In this document: piece after piece, positions 36,193-47,384 of the stretch
Layout of the letters: each line of letters opens with the position of its first letter
Numbering within the stretch: the first letter of the stretch is position 1
NCBI RefSeq assembly: GCF_958295425.1
Contig: NC_081136.1
Coordinates: forward strand, 1,318,162 to 1,382,161
Length of the DNA: 64,000 bases
Reading direction: 5' to 3'
Source of the DNA: Solea solea
Taxonomy: Eukaryota > Chordata > Actinopteri > Pleuronectiformes > Soleidae
The notes under the pieces: model-generated
Seen by the model: the letters and a program-made list of their open reading frames with translations, nothing else
Databases searched by the model: none
Told to the model about the DNA's origin: nothing
Position numbers and translations under genes: made by a program

Positions 36193-37004
36193 CCACAGGA
36201 CAACTGTGTGAGATCAAGAATGAATAATGGATGACGAAAAGAAAAGAGAGTTCTTTCTGTTCAGTGACAGAAGATGAGAGGAGGAGACGAGAAAGGAAAG
36301 GAAAGAAGGAAAGAAATAGGAGGGAAAGAAGGAGAAACGAGAGAAGCAAAATACAGTAAAAGAAAGAATGTGAGAGAAGGAGTGGAAAGGAGGACAGATA
36401 TAAGGAATGAAAAGGAACATGAATGTGGACATAAAATTATTCTAAATAAATATATTTCAAAAAGTTTTACCGTTATAAAAAAACGATCGTAGGGATTTAC
36501 GATGTTAACGTAAAAATGTGTCAAAATAAAGTGTAGTAAAGAACACATGCTGCCCTCTAGTGGACGTAGTGTTGGACACGTCAACGATGAACAACAACAA
36601 ACCACGCCCACCTGTGTCTGTCCAGGGCGATGACGTTGAGTGTCACCGTGGAAACGTGCACGGCGAGTCCCTGCGCGTACGGCAACAGGAAACAGAGCGT
36701 GCTCCCAAACTTCCACTCCCCCTGCAGCGTGTAGACCAGCGTGAACGGGAGACACAGCGTGTTGACCAGGAGGTCAGCTGGAGGACAGACGGACAGAGAG
36801 AGAGACAGACAGAGGGACAGAGAGACAGACAGTCAGACAGACAGAGGGACAGAGAGGTCTGTCAGTAATACACACACACACACACACACACAGCTTCATC
36901 AGTTTGTCTTTGACCAGAACAAACGTGTGATGTCATCAATATTTATATAACAATTATTCAAATTTAAATTTGTTGTACGCAACTTTAAACGTGTGTGTGT
37001 GTCT

Positions 37005-37035
<31 letters not shown>

Positions 37036-37067
37036 CAACCCTTCCCAGAACAACAAACACTGCAGGC

Positions 37068-37098
<31 letters not shown>

Positions 37099-38141
37099 CT
37101 TCAAATCATTTCTTCTTCTCCTTGAATAAACTCATTTGTTGACAGCGTTTTCTCTCTGTCTGTCTCTCTGCCTGTCTCTCTCCCTGTCTCTCTCTCTCTC
37201 TCTCTGTTAGCTGTGCTCACAGCTGCACGGTGCACAGATTAAAGCACGAGGCCAAATGTTCATTTGAATCCCTCATGGACGCAGTCGCTGTCGTCGTCTC
37301 TTCAGATTAAAATTTACGCCTGAAGGTCAAAATGTCACAGATAAAGAGATTAAAGAAAGAGATTTTTAACGTTTGCTGCGTTTGAACTGTGAAATAAAGT
37401 GTGAGTGTGTTCTTTTTCAGGTTTATGACACCAACGCAAATCAAACGCACCATGAATAAATGAATCATCGCTTATTAATTGATTACTAAAATAATCGCCA
37501 ACTGTTTTGATCATTTATTAAAGTGATAAAAGTGAATATGTTCTGGTTTCTTTGCTCCATAAAACAAAGAAATCATTTTAGAACATCTTAATTTCCACGT
37601 TTGACATTTAACAACAAATTTATTTTATCTATGTTAGCTAGTTAGTTTACCTATGCTAGCTAGTTCATTTTTCTATGTTAGCTAATTGAAATAGCATGTG
37701 TGTGTGTGTGTACACGTACCCACAGCCAGGTTAGCGATGAAGAAGTTGGTGACAGTTCGCAGAGTCTTAAAGCGATAAATGACGTAAATAACGAGAGAGT
37801 TTCCCAGAACCCCCAGCACGATGATGGTGCTGTAAGCCAGGATCAACACCACCTACAAACACAAACAAACAAAAATCAGTATCATCCATATGAAAGTCTA
37901 TAAATTCCTCTTCTCTTGTAACAGTTTATATACTACTACTACTACTACTAATAATAATAATAATAATAACAATGTTTACCTGCACGCTCAGCAGTCTGAT
38001 CGGATCCTCCGGCAGCGATGGCGGGAGGGCGCCGGCGTCACGGTCATAGTCTCGGTAACCGTAGCTACCGGGGTTGACGGCAGATGGCAGCGGGAGGCGG
38101 GGCCCATCCTGGGTTTGGTTAGCTGTGGTGAACGCCTCCAT
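35071..38141 (-). CDS. npy2r: Neuropeptide Y receptor, Y2 type
   Basis: Five minus-strand coding exons, 37980-38141, 37720-37852, 36612-36777, 36008-36161 and 35071-35646, total 1191 nt (396 aa plus stop). All introns are GT..AG and phases agree (0, 1, 2, 0). The N-terminus has one N-glycosylation site (NQT, residue 8). TM1 starts [19 protein letters not shown], and [22 protein letters not shown] is TM2. DRHRC at the end of TM3 is the Y2-type DRY variant. FREYG and VCTEKWPG mark extracellular loop 2, [13 protein letters not shown] is TM6, [13 protein letters not shown] is TM7, and the tail has a palmitoylation-type FKC and ends CLNATDV, like NPY2R. It is a Gi-coupled plasma-membrane receptor for NPY/PYY peptides. 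Mammalian NPY2R coding sequence is uninterrupted, so four introns are notable. It could be the fish Y2-2 duplicate; Y7 is less likely. Human NPY2R lies near FGA, supporting orthology. Confidence 0.93.
35650..35674. repeat. (CA)n microsatellite at the intron 4 acceptor
   Basis: On the coding strand a (TG)n run ends directly in the CAG acceptor of npy2r exon 5, with no ordinary polypyrimidine tract. Confidence 0.93.
35972..36005. repeat. (GT)n microsatellite at the intron 4 donor
   Basis: On the coding strand the intron begins GTACACACAC and continues as a CA run of about 34 bp. Confidence 0.93.
36165..36193. repeat. (CA)n microsatellite at the intron 3 acceptor
   Basis: On the coding strand (TG)n leads straight into GCAG and exon 4 of npy2r. 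Confidence 0.93.
36780..37210. repeat. Cluster of simple repeats in npy2r intron 2
   Basis: A GACA/GAGACAGACAG tract (about 36780-36860), CA tract (36870-36892), TG tract (36989-37035), CA tract (37069-37096) and TC tract (37155-37206) in one intron. Confidence 0.88.
37696..37712. repeat. (TG)n microsatellite beside the intron 2 donor
   Basis: On the coding strand intron 2 begins GTACGTGTACACACAC, so the donor runs into a CA tract. Confidence 0.85.
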
Positions 38142-38285
38142 GTCCGATCACATGCGCACTAGCACTGCTCTCATTTCACAAACACACTCGCTAACCTGGA
38201 ACAGACAGACACACAGGTGAGACACGGTGTGACACCACATACTGGCCACTAGGGAGCAGAATGCTGGCGTTTTTGGACTTTGAGC

Positions 38286-38418
38286 AGCTGCACGAGCTGC
38301 TGGTCTACTGCTGCCTCATGTGGCCACTTTGTGTCACTGAGGGAAATCTGAATGAAGAATTTCACAAAATAACACATAAAAAACTTAGTGACGGCGACAG
38401 CAGTGGATCAACAACTGG
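38286..38418 (+). mobile_element. MITE-A fragment
   Basis: Only the central part is present (GAGCTGCTGGTCTACTGCTG to GTGGATCAACAACT), just upstream of npy2r. Both arms are absent. Confidence 0.75.
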
Positions 38419-38599
38419 AATGAAACATGAATGGAATGAAACATGTTTACGTGAACACGTGTTACATTAAGTGGCTAAAATATGCTCTGTTTTCATAGGG
38501 GGCGCCCTTAGCACAATCCTCAGACCCAACAACCTTTACTGTGATTTTTGTTGACAAACTCTTTCGTGGGTTTTTTCCCAGTCATCATTGAGATTCAGT

Positions 38600-38760
38600 G
38601 GACGGGGCAACCCATGGCTAAGTGGAAAGGGAACTTGGCTTGTGACCGCAGGATTGATTACTTGCAAAGGTTAAGGGCTGGGTTACCCAATCCCCATTGC
38701 TCAGGTGGGTGACATCAGGAAGGGCATCCGGCATAAAACCCCTGGACAGGGAGAAGTAAG
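38600..38760 (+). mobile_element. tRNA-derived SINE fragment
   Basis: The head GGGCAACCCATGGCTAAGTGG resembles a tRNA-like A-box region and is shared with 40597-40620. The tail contains GGAAGGGCATCCGGCATAAAA, a motif common in fish retroposons. The B box is degenerate. Confidence 0.6.
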
Positions 38761-38764
38761 TTGT

Positions 38765-40590
38765 TAGTTATTAGAGTCGGATTGATTAACCGGGTCAATC
38801 CAAAGAGCAGCAGATGTTTGAGAAGTCCAGAGTAATTAAATCAGAGCGGTCTCTGAGGCGTGAGCCTGAGCGACCCGGACAGAAACAAAGGTTAATGATC
38901 CTCCTCTGATGACGGCCCACGACGTTCGTCTAAGCGCTCGTCTCCCGCTCCTCGCTGCGCTCTGAGGATTTCTGTCAGACTCTGTGAGTCCGGAGGGGAA
39001 GTGGAGCGGAGCGCGATAACGAGGGAGGAAGCTGCCGATGAGAGTCAATCCTGCACTTTTCCAGGAACGTGGTTGTGTGCTTTTATTTAACCATGTACTG
39101 CAGGTTCTCCGACGACAGTGTTACCATGATGACAATCATAATGGGGTTAAAAGGTTTAATGTAATCTTTTCTTTCCAAAAATACTAGAAAACTGTTAGAT
39201 AATATTGTGTTTTGTAATATTTATTTCATAAAATGGTTTTTGCAACGTTAGGAATAAAAGATTTTTACTCATTGATGCCTGAATAAACTCAATCAAAGTA
39301 ATTAAGTATTAGGTTACTAGCTACTAGACAGGTTTAGCATTATCAAGTTAGTTAGCTATAAGCCAAGTAAGCTGATAGACAACATACGGTAAAAAAATCT
39401 ATAGAAAAACAAAAGCAGACACAAATTGTTGCTTTTATTGAGCTTAGCAATGCCTTTTTTTGGACATTCATAGCAATATTTGGTTATATAGGACTTTCTT
39501 TTGTAACATTAGCAACAAGCTAATGTTACAAACGTCTGTCACTGATTCCATAAACTTTTCAATCTTTTTTTTGGGCCTAATTTGTAAAATGTCTAGTTCT
39601 TTGCAGACAACGTCGTCCTTTCTGTTCAAGGAGACAGATTTTGTTTCAGCTATGTTTATACATCATATATGTATTTGTTTTTTTTTGTTTTCATGCATTT
39701 TTTGAGTCATTCTCTTTGAGCTCATCCGTCATGAACGTCTTCCTAATTCCAACGATCGATCGCAGAACAAAGTGAGTCTCGGATGTTTCCACAAACAGAG
39801 GACGAGGACCAGCTTGTAAATCTCATTTCAGTCCCCAGTGAACCGAACCCGTCGATGATAATGTTGTCACACCACTACCCCTTTGAGGATGAAGCTGACC
39901 TCTGACCCCACGCCACAGTCAACCCATCTCAGAATGACAAGGTGAATTCACCGCAAATTCCGCGATCTTTTGTGACCTGAATGAGAAGCAAATTGTGTCA
40001 TAGCGAGCGAGCGTGAACTGTGCGAAGCTGCAGGTGCTGTAAATTTAATCAGAGTGGAGAGCAGCGGCCCTGACGGCAGCACGCCAACAGTCGGACTTAC
40101 ATTCCCACCCAAACTACTAATGGACACCGAGAGATAAGTCAGAGAAATGTTGAGACGTGAAGAAAAACACGACGATAGCGACGACGTTTTGTAAGTGAAT
40201 TTTTGGAATGATTGTGAAAAACAACATAAACACTTTAACAATGTTGAAACGCTGGTGTTCTTCCAGGCCGTTTTCAAAGCTTTTCAGACACGTACAGTGT
40301 TTGAATTATTAAAACAAATCAGAGCCGAGAGAATAAGAAGGGATGAAATATTTAAAACTGTGTGAGGAGCTCATCCTCTGAGGCCAAAGAGCTTCTTCAC
40401 ATCATTGTCCTGTCAGTCAAAGGGCTTAGCTTAATGGCACGCAGTCGTCCTCGGAGCGCCGCGTGTCAGCAAATCCAGGAACTTCGACACCAGAACAGTC
40501 CGATCATCCACGAGCGACTCCACCTCTGCAGCTGTTTTAAATTCTTTAAGCTCATTGTTTTGGTTTTTTGTAGCTCATATTTCACAAAGA
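38765..40590. other. Intergenic, nothing recognised
   Basis: AT-rich in part, with only short open frames. No gene, RNA or repeat recognised. Confidence 0.4.
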
Positions 40591-40593
40591 GAG

Positions 40594-40701
40594 TGGAGCA
40601 ACCCATGGCCTAGTGGAAAGGGAACTTGACTGGCTGGTTCAAATCCCACTAGCTCGAGGACTTGGTCACTTCCGAGTAATACCTAATGGGTACCCAATAC
40701 C
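40594..40701 (+). mobile_element. tRNA-derived SINE head
   Basis: TGGCCTAGTGG (about 40607-40617) is an A-box match and GGTTCAAATCC (about 40636-40646) a B-box match, at the spacing expected for an internal RNA polymerase III promoter. The element is interrupted after 40701 by a LINE fragment. Confidence 0.68.
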
Positions 40702-40952
40702 CAGAAGGAGATGGTGCTTGGGAGGGGGTAAAAGTGCTGGGACAGAAGTTGCTCTTGAAAGAGCTGGGTTTTCAAGAGCTTCGTAAAGACGCCCCTGTTC
40801 TGGGAGCGCTCGGTAGGTCATTCCACCAGCGTGGAACGACACATGAAAAGACTCTGGATTGTCTTGTGCGGGGTGCTGGCACTGCCAGACGACAATCCTT
40901 CGATGAATGGAGTAGTCGAGGGCCCTCAACCTGAATCCCAAAAGGCTTGGGT
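40702..40952 (-). mobile_element. LINE reverse-transcriptase C-terminal fragment
   Basis: The minus strand encodes RTRQSRVF then VVPRWWNDLPSAPRTGASL, matching the conserved C-terminal signature of L2/CR1/Rex-type LINE proteins (consensus PRLWNSLP..R..SL). A frameshift separates it from LLKTQLF, the usual next motif. It is flanked by 34-bp direct repeats (40668-40701 and 40953-40986) with two mismatches. Confidence 0.72.
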
Positions 40953-41004
40953 ACTTCCGAGTAGTACCTCATGGGTACCCAATACCACTGCTACCCTTTT
41001 GTTT

Positions 41005-41250
41005 GCGTTTCCATTAGGAATAGTATGGAAACGTTACTAGTTTTAGCCCCAACAGTTCAATTTTTCAGGAACCCTTTCCTCAGGGTACCAGAGCAATGGT
41101 TTGGTACTGCACGGGTGGAGCTAGACCCATGACAGTCGGCAGAATGGGAGACAGTGTCCTTGTCCATTGTTGTCACACCGCTATGCTATAACACCACATT
41201 ACCTTCTCAGTCGAAATACTGTTCCAAACCGCACCACGATGGAAACACGC
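41005..41250. mobile_element. MITE-B copy
   Basis: Ends GCGTTTCCATTAGG and CGATGGAAACACGC form an inverted pair. Internal GGTACCAGAGCAATGG is shared with 25156-25581. Confidence 0.65.
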
Positions 41251-41445
41251 CAATTGACTGGGTTAATTGGACACTCTAAATTGACCACAAGTGCCGGCCC
41301 TAGGCCGGGTTCAATTGGCATCCGGAGTAAAAATAATCTCTGCGAAATCAAATACATGGATCACTGACAGAAAAACAGTATCTGCTTGAAGCCTAGAGAG
41401 GGAGGAGCCAAAAGGACCAGGTGGGTAAGTCAGAGCTAAAAGGAG

Positions 41446-41493
41446 ACTAAAATCACTGATTTTCTCTATGGGCTTTGGTGTGGGAGAGTAAGC
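41446..41493 (-). mobile_element. MITE-A solo inner arm
   Basis: CTAAAATCACTGATTTTCTC through TTTGGTGTGGGAGAGTAAGC only. Confidence 0.75.
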
Positions 41494-41499
41494 TTTGCA

Positions 41500-42985
41500 T
41501 CTGCTTTCATCATTGATTCATTTATTGATCAGTGATTGTTAGCATCTGTCTGAGCCTGGTATATTCTAGATTTTCAAACGCTTTTTTTTCTGACAGCGAG
41601 CAGATGAAGGCAGCTGTAGTTTTCCCAGACAGCGTTGTCATGTCTGATCGTCTGGAATCATCGCTCCGACACTAATCCTCAGGCTGTTGAGCCTTAAAGT
41701 GTCAGAGCAGACGATTCACACCTGGATCAAAGCTGCAGACGTTCACCAAAGTGTCTCGTTTTCATGTTTTATCGTTTTCTGCTTCACGGCTCCAGATAAT
41801 CAGCCGCCAGTCAAACACTGTGGACACGTTTCCTTTCCTCAGATTCTCTTTTTCTTCTACACGTCTAGATAATTATAATTTTAAAATTTTAACAATTTTG
41901 CTTGATGTTTTTTTTTGGGATTTGCAATGTCACAAAAAATGACTTGGTAACATTACAACCATTAACATTACAAAATGTATGTTACAAATAACATGTTGTC
42001 AATGTTAATAAAAGACCAAAATCTTGTGTATACTGAGTTAACAAATGAGCTCATTTGTAATATTCCAAAAAGAGTTACCTAGTTAGGAAACAAAGAAATG
42101 ACGTTTGTTCTCGTTACAACAACAGTGTTGCTAACGTTACCATAGATTTTTGGAAAAGCTACAAAGTTACAAAATGTTGCAAAAAAAAATGCCACATTAG
42201 TAAAACATATTGAGATTTTCTTAAATTCATCGTGTGGATACAGAGTGAGTTAACGGCACAGAAAATATCTACCAAATACTAATCGTTATCGTCGTTAATA
42301 AAAAACGACAAAATGACAGTTTGTGTGCGTGACGCTTCATTTGTGCTCAGTCATGACTTTAATCTGAAGAAGAAACAACGACATCATTTTTTAACAAGTT
42401 TTTGTTGTCGTTAACCTTCAAACACATTATTAAATAACTCAAATCTCTTTACTCATTTATTGACGTCAAATGTCAGGTAATGACTTTTTCATCAGTCTAG
42501 TGTTTTCTCTCTCTAACCTGCAGCTCCTGACATTTGACGACGACACAGACGGTGAGCGAGTGAATGTTGAGCTGCTCCTCGGGTCACGAGGTAGAAAAAC
42601 AGAGAAGTAATTAACGCTGTTGTTTTTTGTTTGTTTTTTTGAGTCGTGAACAAACCCGACGCTCGCTCTCGATCAATTCTTAATCAGCAGGATTCTGTCA
42701 CTGTTCAGAGTTTAACGAGCCGCTCCACGTCTGTCCTGACGCTTTTATCTCCCCGTCCTTTCTCTCTCTCTCCCTCTTCACCATCTGTCCTTTCACCGCC
42801 AGGCGCCGGAAAAGTTGCCATGATTTCAAAACTGCAGGCGTCAACTAATCGCTCATCTGAGCAGAATTTACAACCTCGAGGTTTCAAGATAATAAAAATA
42901 ATAATAATAAAAGACCAGATGGCTGCGACCAGCTGATCTAAAATGACTGAGGTCAGTAAATAATTATAGCTGCTGCTGCTTATGT
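41500..42985. other. Intergenic, nothing recognised
   Basis: AT-rich sequence with no gene, RNA or clear repeat that I can name. Confidence 0.4.
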
Positions 42986-42994
42986 GAAGCCCAT

Positions 42995-43262
42995 ACAGAA
43001 CCCCATAGAGAAAACCAGTGATTTTAACATCACAGCACACAGGAGTTGTTGATCCACTGCTGCTTACATCACTAACTTTTAATGTCTTCTTTTGTAAAAT
43101 TCGGCTTTTGTTCAGATTTAACTCAGTGACACCAAGTGACCACACGAGGCAGCAGCAGACCAGCAGCTCCTGTGTCCCCGTGAGTTAAAATCCCTGATTT
43201 TCTCTATGAGCTTTGGTGTGGGAGAGTGAGTGGTTCACACGTCTGTTTCCTGTTGTGTAAGA
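42995..43262 (-). mobile_element. MITE-A copy
   Basis: Reverse-oriented; left arm truncated, right arm runs to GTTTCCTGTTGTG. Confidence 0.86.
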
Positions 43263-43641
43263 CGTGCAAATGAAAGTTTCATGTCGTTTTTTCCGGCCGG
43301 TTCTTTTTGTCTCCCCCCTGCGCTGCTGCTGTATACACGCAAACGCTCCCTAAGTCAGGTCTGACAGAGTAACGAGAATAAATCCTGCTGCTGTTGAAGC
43401 TGCTGCTGCTGCTGCTCATGCGGGACGAGGACAAAAATAGAGAGAGGAGCTGCAAAGTGACTGGGATGGAAGTGAGAAAATGGGGCAGTGAATAAATCAG
43501 TGGCAGGTGATGCACAGATAAACGGAGAGAGAGAACGAGAGGAAAACCTGTGAATAAGAGCACGAGTGTGGAGTCGTCCCCTAAAATAGTCCAACTGATG
43601 ATCATGTTGTTGTTTATATGTGTAAATGAACTTTGTCACTT

Positions 43642-43909
43642 CATGAACCGCTCACTCTCCCACACCAAACCCCATGGAGAAAATCAGTGATTTAAGCTCG
43701 CATGGACACAGGAGCTGCTGGTGTACTGCTGCCTCGTGTGGTCACTTTGTGTCACTGACGTAAATTTAACTGAAGGATTTCAAAAGCCAAATTCACAAAA
43801 ATAAGACATTTGAACTCAGTGATGGAGGCGGCAGTGGATCAACAACTCCTGTGTGCTGTGATGTTAAAATCACTGATTTTCTCTATGAGGTTTGGTGTGG
43901 GAGAGTTCA
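43642..43909 (+). mobile_element. MITE-A copy
   Basis: Plus-oriented, from AACCGCTCACTCTCCCACAC to TTTGGTGTGGGAGAG; outer arms missing. Only about 380 bp from the opposite-facing copy at 42995. Confidence 0.88.
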
Positions 43910-44179
43910 TTTATGCCATTTAATTCATATTTATGTGGCGTAGATGATGAATAACTGTAATAAAGACACGCGGCAATGAGTTTTACGTTTGTTTTCAGCA
44001 TCAAAGAAGAGTCTCACACACACACACACACACACACTCATTAATTCTTCACCTGAGATGTTAGACAGCTGGAAAATACAGAGTTGTGTGTGTTGTGTGT
44101 CAGTATATATGTACTTATTAAAACACTGCAGGCCATATGGTTAATAGTGTGTGTGTCTGTGTACTTGTATTCATATCTT

Positions 44180-44340
44180 TGTGAGGTCCAAAAAATACAT
44201 ACAAACCTTTAAAGTGCTTTTTCAGGGTTAAGACCTGGTTTGAGGGTCAGAATTGGGTTTGGGTTAAGGTTAAGGTAAGGGTTAGTAAGGGAATGCGTTA
44301 TGTCAATGGTGTGTCCTCACTTAGGTCTAAAAAGAGGTGT
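44180..44340. repeat. GTGAGGTCC/TTAAGG dispersed repeat
   Basis: TTTGTGAGGTCCAAAAAATA, then AGGGTTAAGACCTGG and GGTTAAGG repeats, ending GTGTGTCCTCACTTAGG. Inverted relative of 31718-31965. Confidence 0.6.
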
Positions 44341-44493
44341 GTGTGTGTGTGTTTTAATAGGTTGTTAAGACGTATGAACATAATATTTTACGACTGAGTG
44401 TTCTAACGCAGTCGAGAGTAACGTCAATAAAAACGTCTGCTTTAATTAATTCCCCTGCAGTGTGTGTGTGTGTTCTTGCATTTATCACCTCTG

Positions 44494-44720
44494 AAGGACC
44501 ATAAACACTGACTTTGTCAGGACCAGTAGAGCTGGGTTAGGGTTAGGGTTAGCTGGACAAAAGCTGGTCCTAATGAGGCAGAACTTCATTTTGTGAGGCA
44601 CTGGTTAAGGTTAAGGGCTAAGTGTGGTTAAGGTTAAGGGCTAAGTGTGCTTAAGGGCTAAGTGTGCTTAAGGTTAAGGTTAAGGTTAAAGTTAATGTTA
44701 GTGATAAAACTAGAAATGAA
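44494..44720. repeat. Interstitial telomere-like repeat (TTAGGG)3 and GGTTAAGG array
   Basis: GGGTTAGGGTTAGGGTTAGC at about 44533-44552 within a GTCAGGACCAG...CTGGTCCTAATGAGGCAGAA element, followed by GGTTAAGGGCTAAGTGTG repeats. Relatives at 47385-47465 and, inverted, 55930-56195. Confidence 0.7.
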
Positions 44721-45355
44721 TGGAAGTCAACAGAAGAACAGTTGTGCAAATATTGGGGGTGGAGCTTTGAGCAGAGATTATGGGAGGGTCCAGGACATAT
44801 GAGTATCTGTGTTGCTATGGTTATGGTCATGATTTCCTGAGACGCAGGGAGTTAGCGAGAGTGTTTAGTAATGGATTATACGTCAAATTGAAGTGTGTGT
44901 TTCATTGTAGACTCAAAGATAACGTAGACGTTTCGATCGCTAATGTTAGCTTAAAGAGTCCGAGTTTCCCCTTAGCCACAACTAAGCGGACGCTAAGTAG
45001 CGGGCTAACATTTAAGTCACGTGTCTATTTTGGGATGTAATACCTCTCAGTTGTTGTCTTTGTTGTTGCAGATTTTGTGGCTGACGTTAGCGAGACTGCT
45101 ACATGTAGCACGACGCTAACAAGTAAAACCACGATTAAAAGACAACGCAGTTTTCTATTGACATCAGACATTTGTGTGTCTTTAAGTGGTTCTTTTGTGT
45201 CTTTTTCCTGTTGTTCCTGTCTTGTCGTTGTTGTTCTGTCTCTTTTGTCTCGTTCTTGTCGTCCCCTCTGGACTCTTCACACACAAGGACAGAAGTCGCC
45301 TCACTCACTGGAATGAGAATGTTTTTTTTGTTTTTTTAAACATGATTTTCACTGT
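44721..45355. other. Intergenic, nothing recognised
   Basis: No gene or repeat recognised. Confidence 0.4.
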
Positions 45356-45360
45356 TACGG

Positions 45361-45455
45361 CAGGTCCTTAAAGGCATCACATTCATGTGTGTGTGTGTGT
45401 GTGTGTGTGTGAGCAGGTCCTTAAAGGCATCACATTCATGTGTGTGTGTGTGTGT
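45361..45455. repeat. 53-bp tandem duplication containing a TG microsatellite
   Basis: CAGGTCCTTAAAGGCATCAC and the following TG run occur at 45361 and again at 45414. Confidence 0.9.
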
Positions 45456-45654
45456 AAGAGAAAATAATTCATTTTGATAATTCACCCTCACGTCTTTTGC
45501 CTTCAAACCCTTAACATTTCAAAGTTTGTGAGTCTTTTCTGATTCAGTCGTGTTGATGGACACGAAGGAGGGCGGAGCTAAAGAGCAAAAGCTTTTTTGC
45601 CTGGAGGCGAAAAGTTGTGTGATAACGCTGAGCTGCCAACAGTCATTATATCAC

Positions 45655-45655
45655 T

Positions 45656-45692
<37 letters not shown>
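45655..45692. repeat. (TG)n microsatellite
   Basis: About 16 TG units with one TTG interruption. Confidence 0.9.
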
Positions 45693-45693
<1 letters not shown>

Positions 45694-46337
45694 CACCCTG
45701 CGTTTATAAGTGTACGACATCTGTAGCCACCGCACACTCATTAGCGGGCGAGAGACATCGACAGAATGAAGCGGAGAGAGAGAGAAAACAGCTGATTCCT
45801 CACTTGGTGTGTTTCTACATCCTGAATCCTGGTGTGTGTATGTGTGTGTGTGTACACACTCCACAGTAGGGGGTGGGGGTGGGGGGAGTGGCCATTAAAC
45901 AGAGGCGAGGCTCAGTTGCCGTGGGAGATCTCAGGCCGTTTTCATTATGTAAGCGTTCTAATGGACTCGGGCGCCGCTTTCAGGCGTCTACAGAGCTCAG
46001 CTAGGCGAGGAGGAGGTGTAGGAGGCGGGGCCTGAGCCCTCCAAAAACTGTCCAAACACTAAATTTAAATATTGTCCTGTTTTTTAAAATAAAATATAAT
46101 ATCAATATATCTAAATAATAATATCTAAAATATATCAACAAATATTAGAATTTAAACAGTTTAACGAGAATCGCTGAGGCCGACCCTTTGTAACAAACAT
46201 TAAGAGTTTAAATACGAAGAATGAACAGATTTGAGTCACTAGCGTCACTAATTTGCGCCGACTTAAGCGTCAGAAAAGATTAAACTCCTATACCTGGTTT
46301 TTATTTTCTTTATTTTTGTCATGTTGGTTGAAATAAA

Positions 46338-46420
46338 CCAGCAGAGTGTTCGATTCTATGCAGATGACATTTTGGTGTACGCGTCCTTTGAAAAGCCTAA
46401 ATTGTTTTACAGTGTATTGT
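46338..46420 (+). mobile_element. Reverse-transcriptase relic with YADD
   Basis: The plus strand reads QQSVRFYADDILVYASFEKP, the catalytic palm motif of a non-LTR reverse transcriptase, before a stop. Flanking sequence is too degraded to place the family. Confidence 0.6.
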
Positions 46421-46435
46421 GAGCTAATCGTTCGG

Positions 46436-46785
46436 CAGCTTAATCTGACATGAAACTCTCACACCAAAGCCCGTAGAGAAAATCAGTGATTTTAACATCA
46501 CAGCACACAGGAGTTGTTGATCCACTGCCTCCATCACTCCAAGTTCAAATGTTTAAAAACCTTTGTTCCGATTGACCTCAGTGACACAAAGTGACCACAC
46601 GAGGCAGCAGTAGACCAGCAGCTCCTGTGTCCCCTTGAGCTTAAATCACTGATTTTCTCTACGGGCTTTGGTGTGGGAGAGTGAGTGGTTTACAAACCTC
46701 AGTTTCCTGTTGGAAAAGTCTGTCTCACAGTGAAGATAAAGACATGAACATGTTCTTAGAACATCGTAGACTTAATCTGACACTT
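46436..46785 (-). mobile_element. MITE-A copy, near full length
   Basis: Reverse-oriented with the complete right arm ending GTAGACTTAATCTGACAC. CTTAATCTGACAY also occurs at the left edge (46440-46452) in direct orientation. Confidence 0.88.
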
Positions 46786-46799
46786 TTTTCTGTTACAGT

Positions 46800-47384
46800 T
46801 TCCACACACGAGGAACAATGTGCAGAGGACGAGACATAAAACGATCAGTTAGAGAAGTGGGTCACCAGCTGTCGGCTCGGAGGAACACGCGTCTCCTCGT
46901 TTGGCCTCTGATGAGATTTTGGTTTTCTGTCCTCGGGTCACATCAGGACACAATCTGGACCTGAGCGAGGACTTTTGTTCAATTTCTATAAACCACATGA
47001 GACGTCTCAGACTCACTCGTCTTCAAACGCACGTGTTTGTGCGGAGGAGGCGCACAAAAACAGGAAGTCGGACCCCGAGTTACTTCCACGTTTCAAAATA
47101 AAGTGAGGACTTTTAATGTGTGGACAGTGAGGACATTTGGAGGGAGAATGACGACATGTTGGCGTTATAGGACGAGGTCTCTGACAGGGTTAGTTGTGGT
47201 TAAGGTGAGGGACAGCGTTGTGTCCGTGTGTCCTGCTGCAAAATGTCTCCTACAAAAATGGAAATGGTGAATTTTTCCACTTCCTGTTTGACAAAATCAT
47301 CACACGATGAAAATGTTAATATTTACATAAAAACATGTTTGTTTGTTTGTTTTTTAAGTAAAAAAAAAGAAGCATCAAAATAAT
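46800..47384. other. Intergenic, nothing recognised
   Basis: Some GTGAGGACATTTGG motifs recalling the GTGAGGAC repeats; no gene. Confidence 0.4.
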
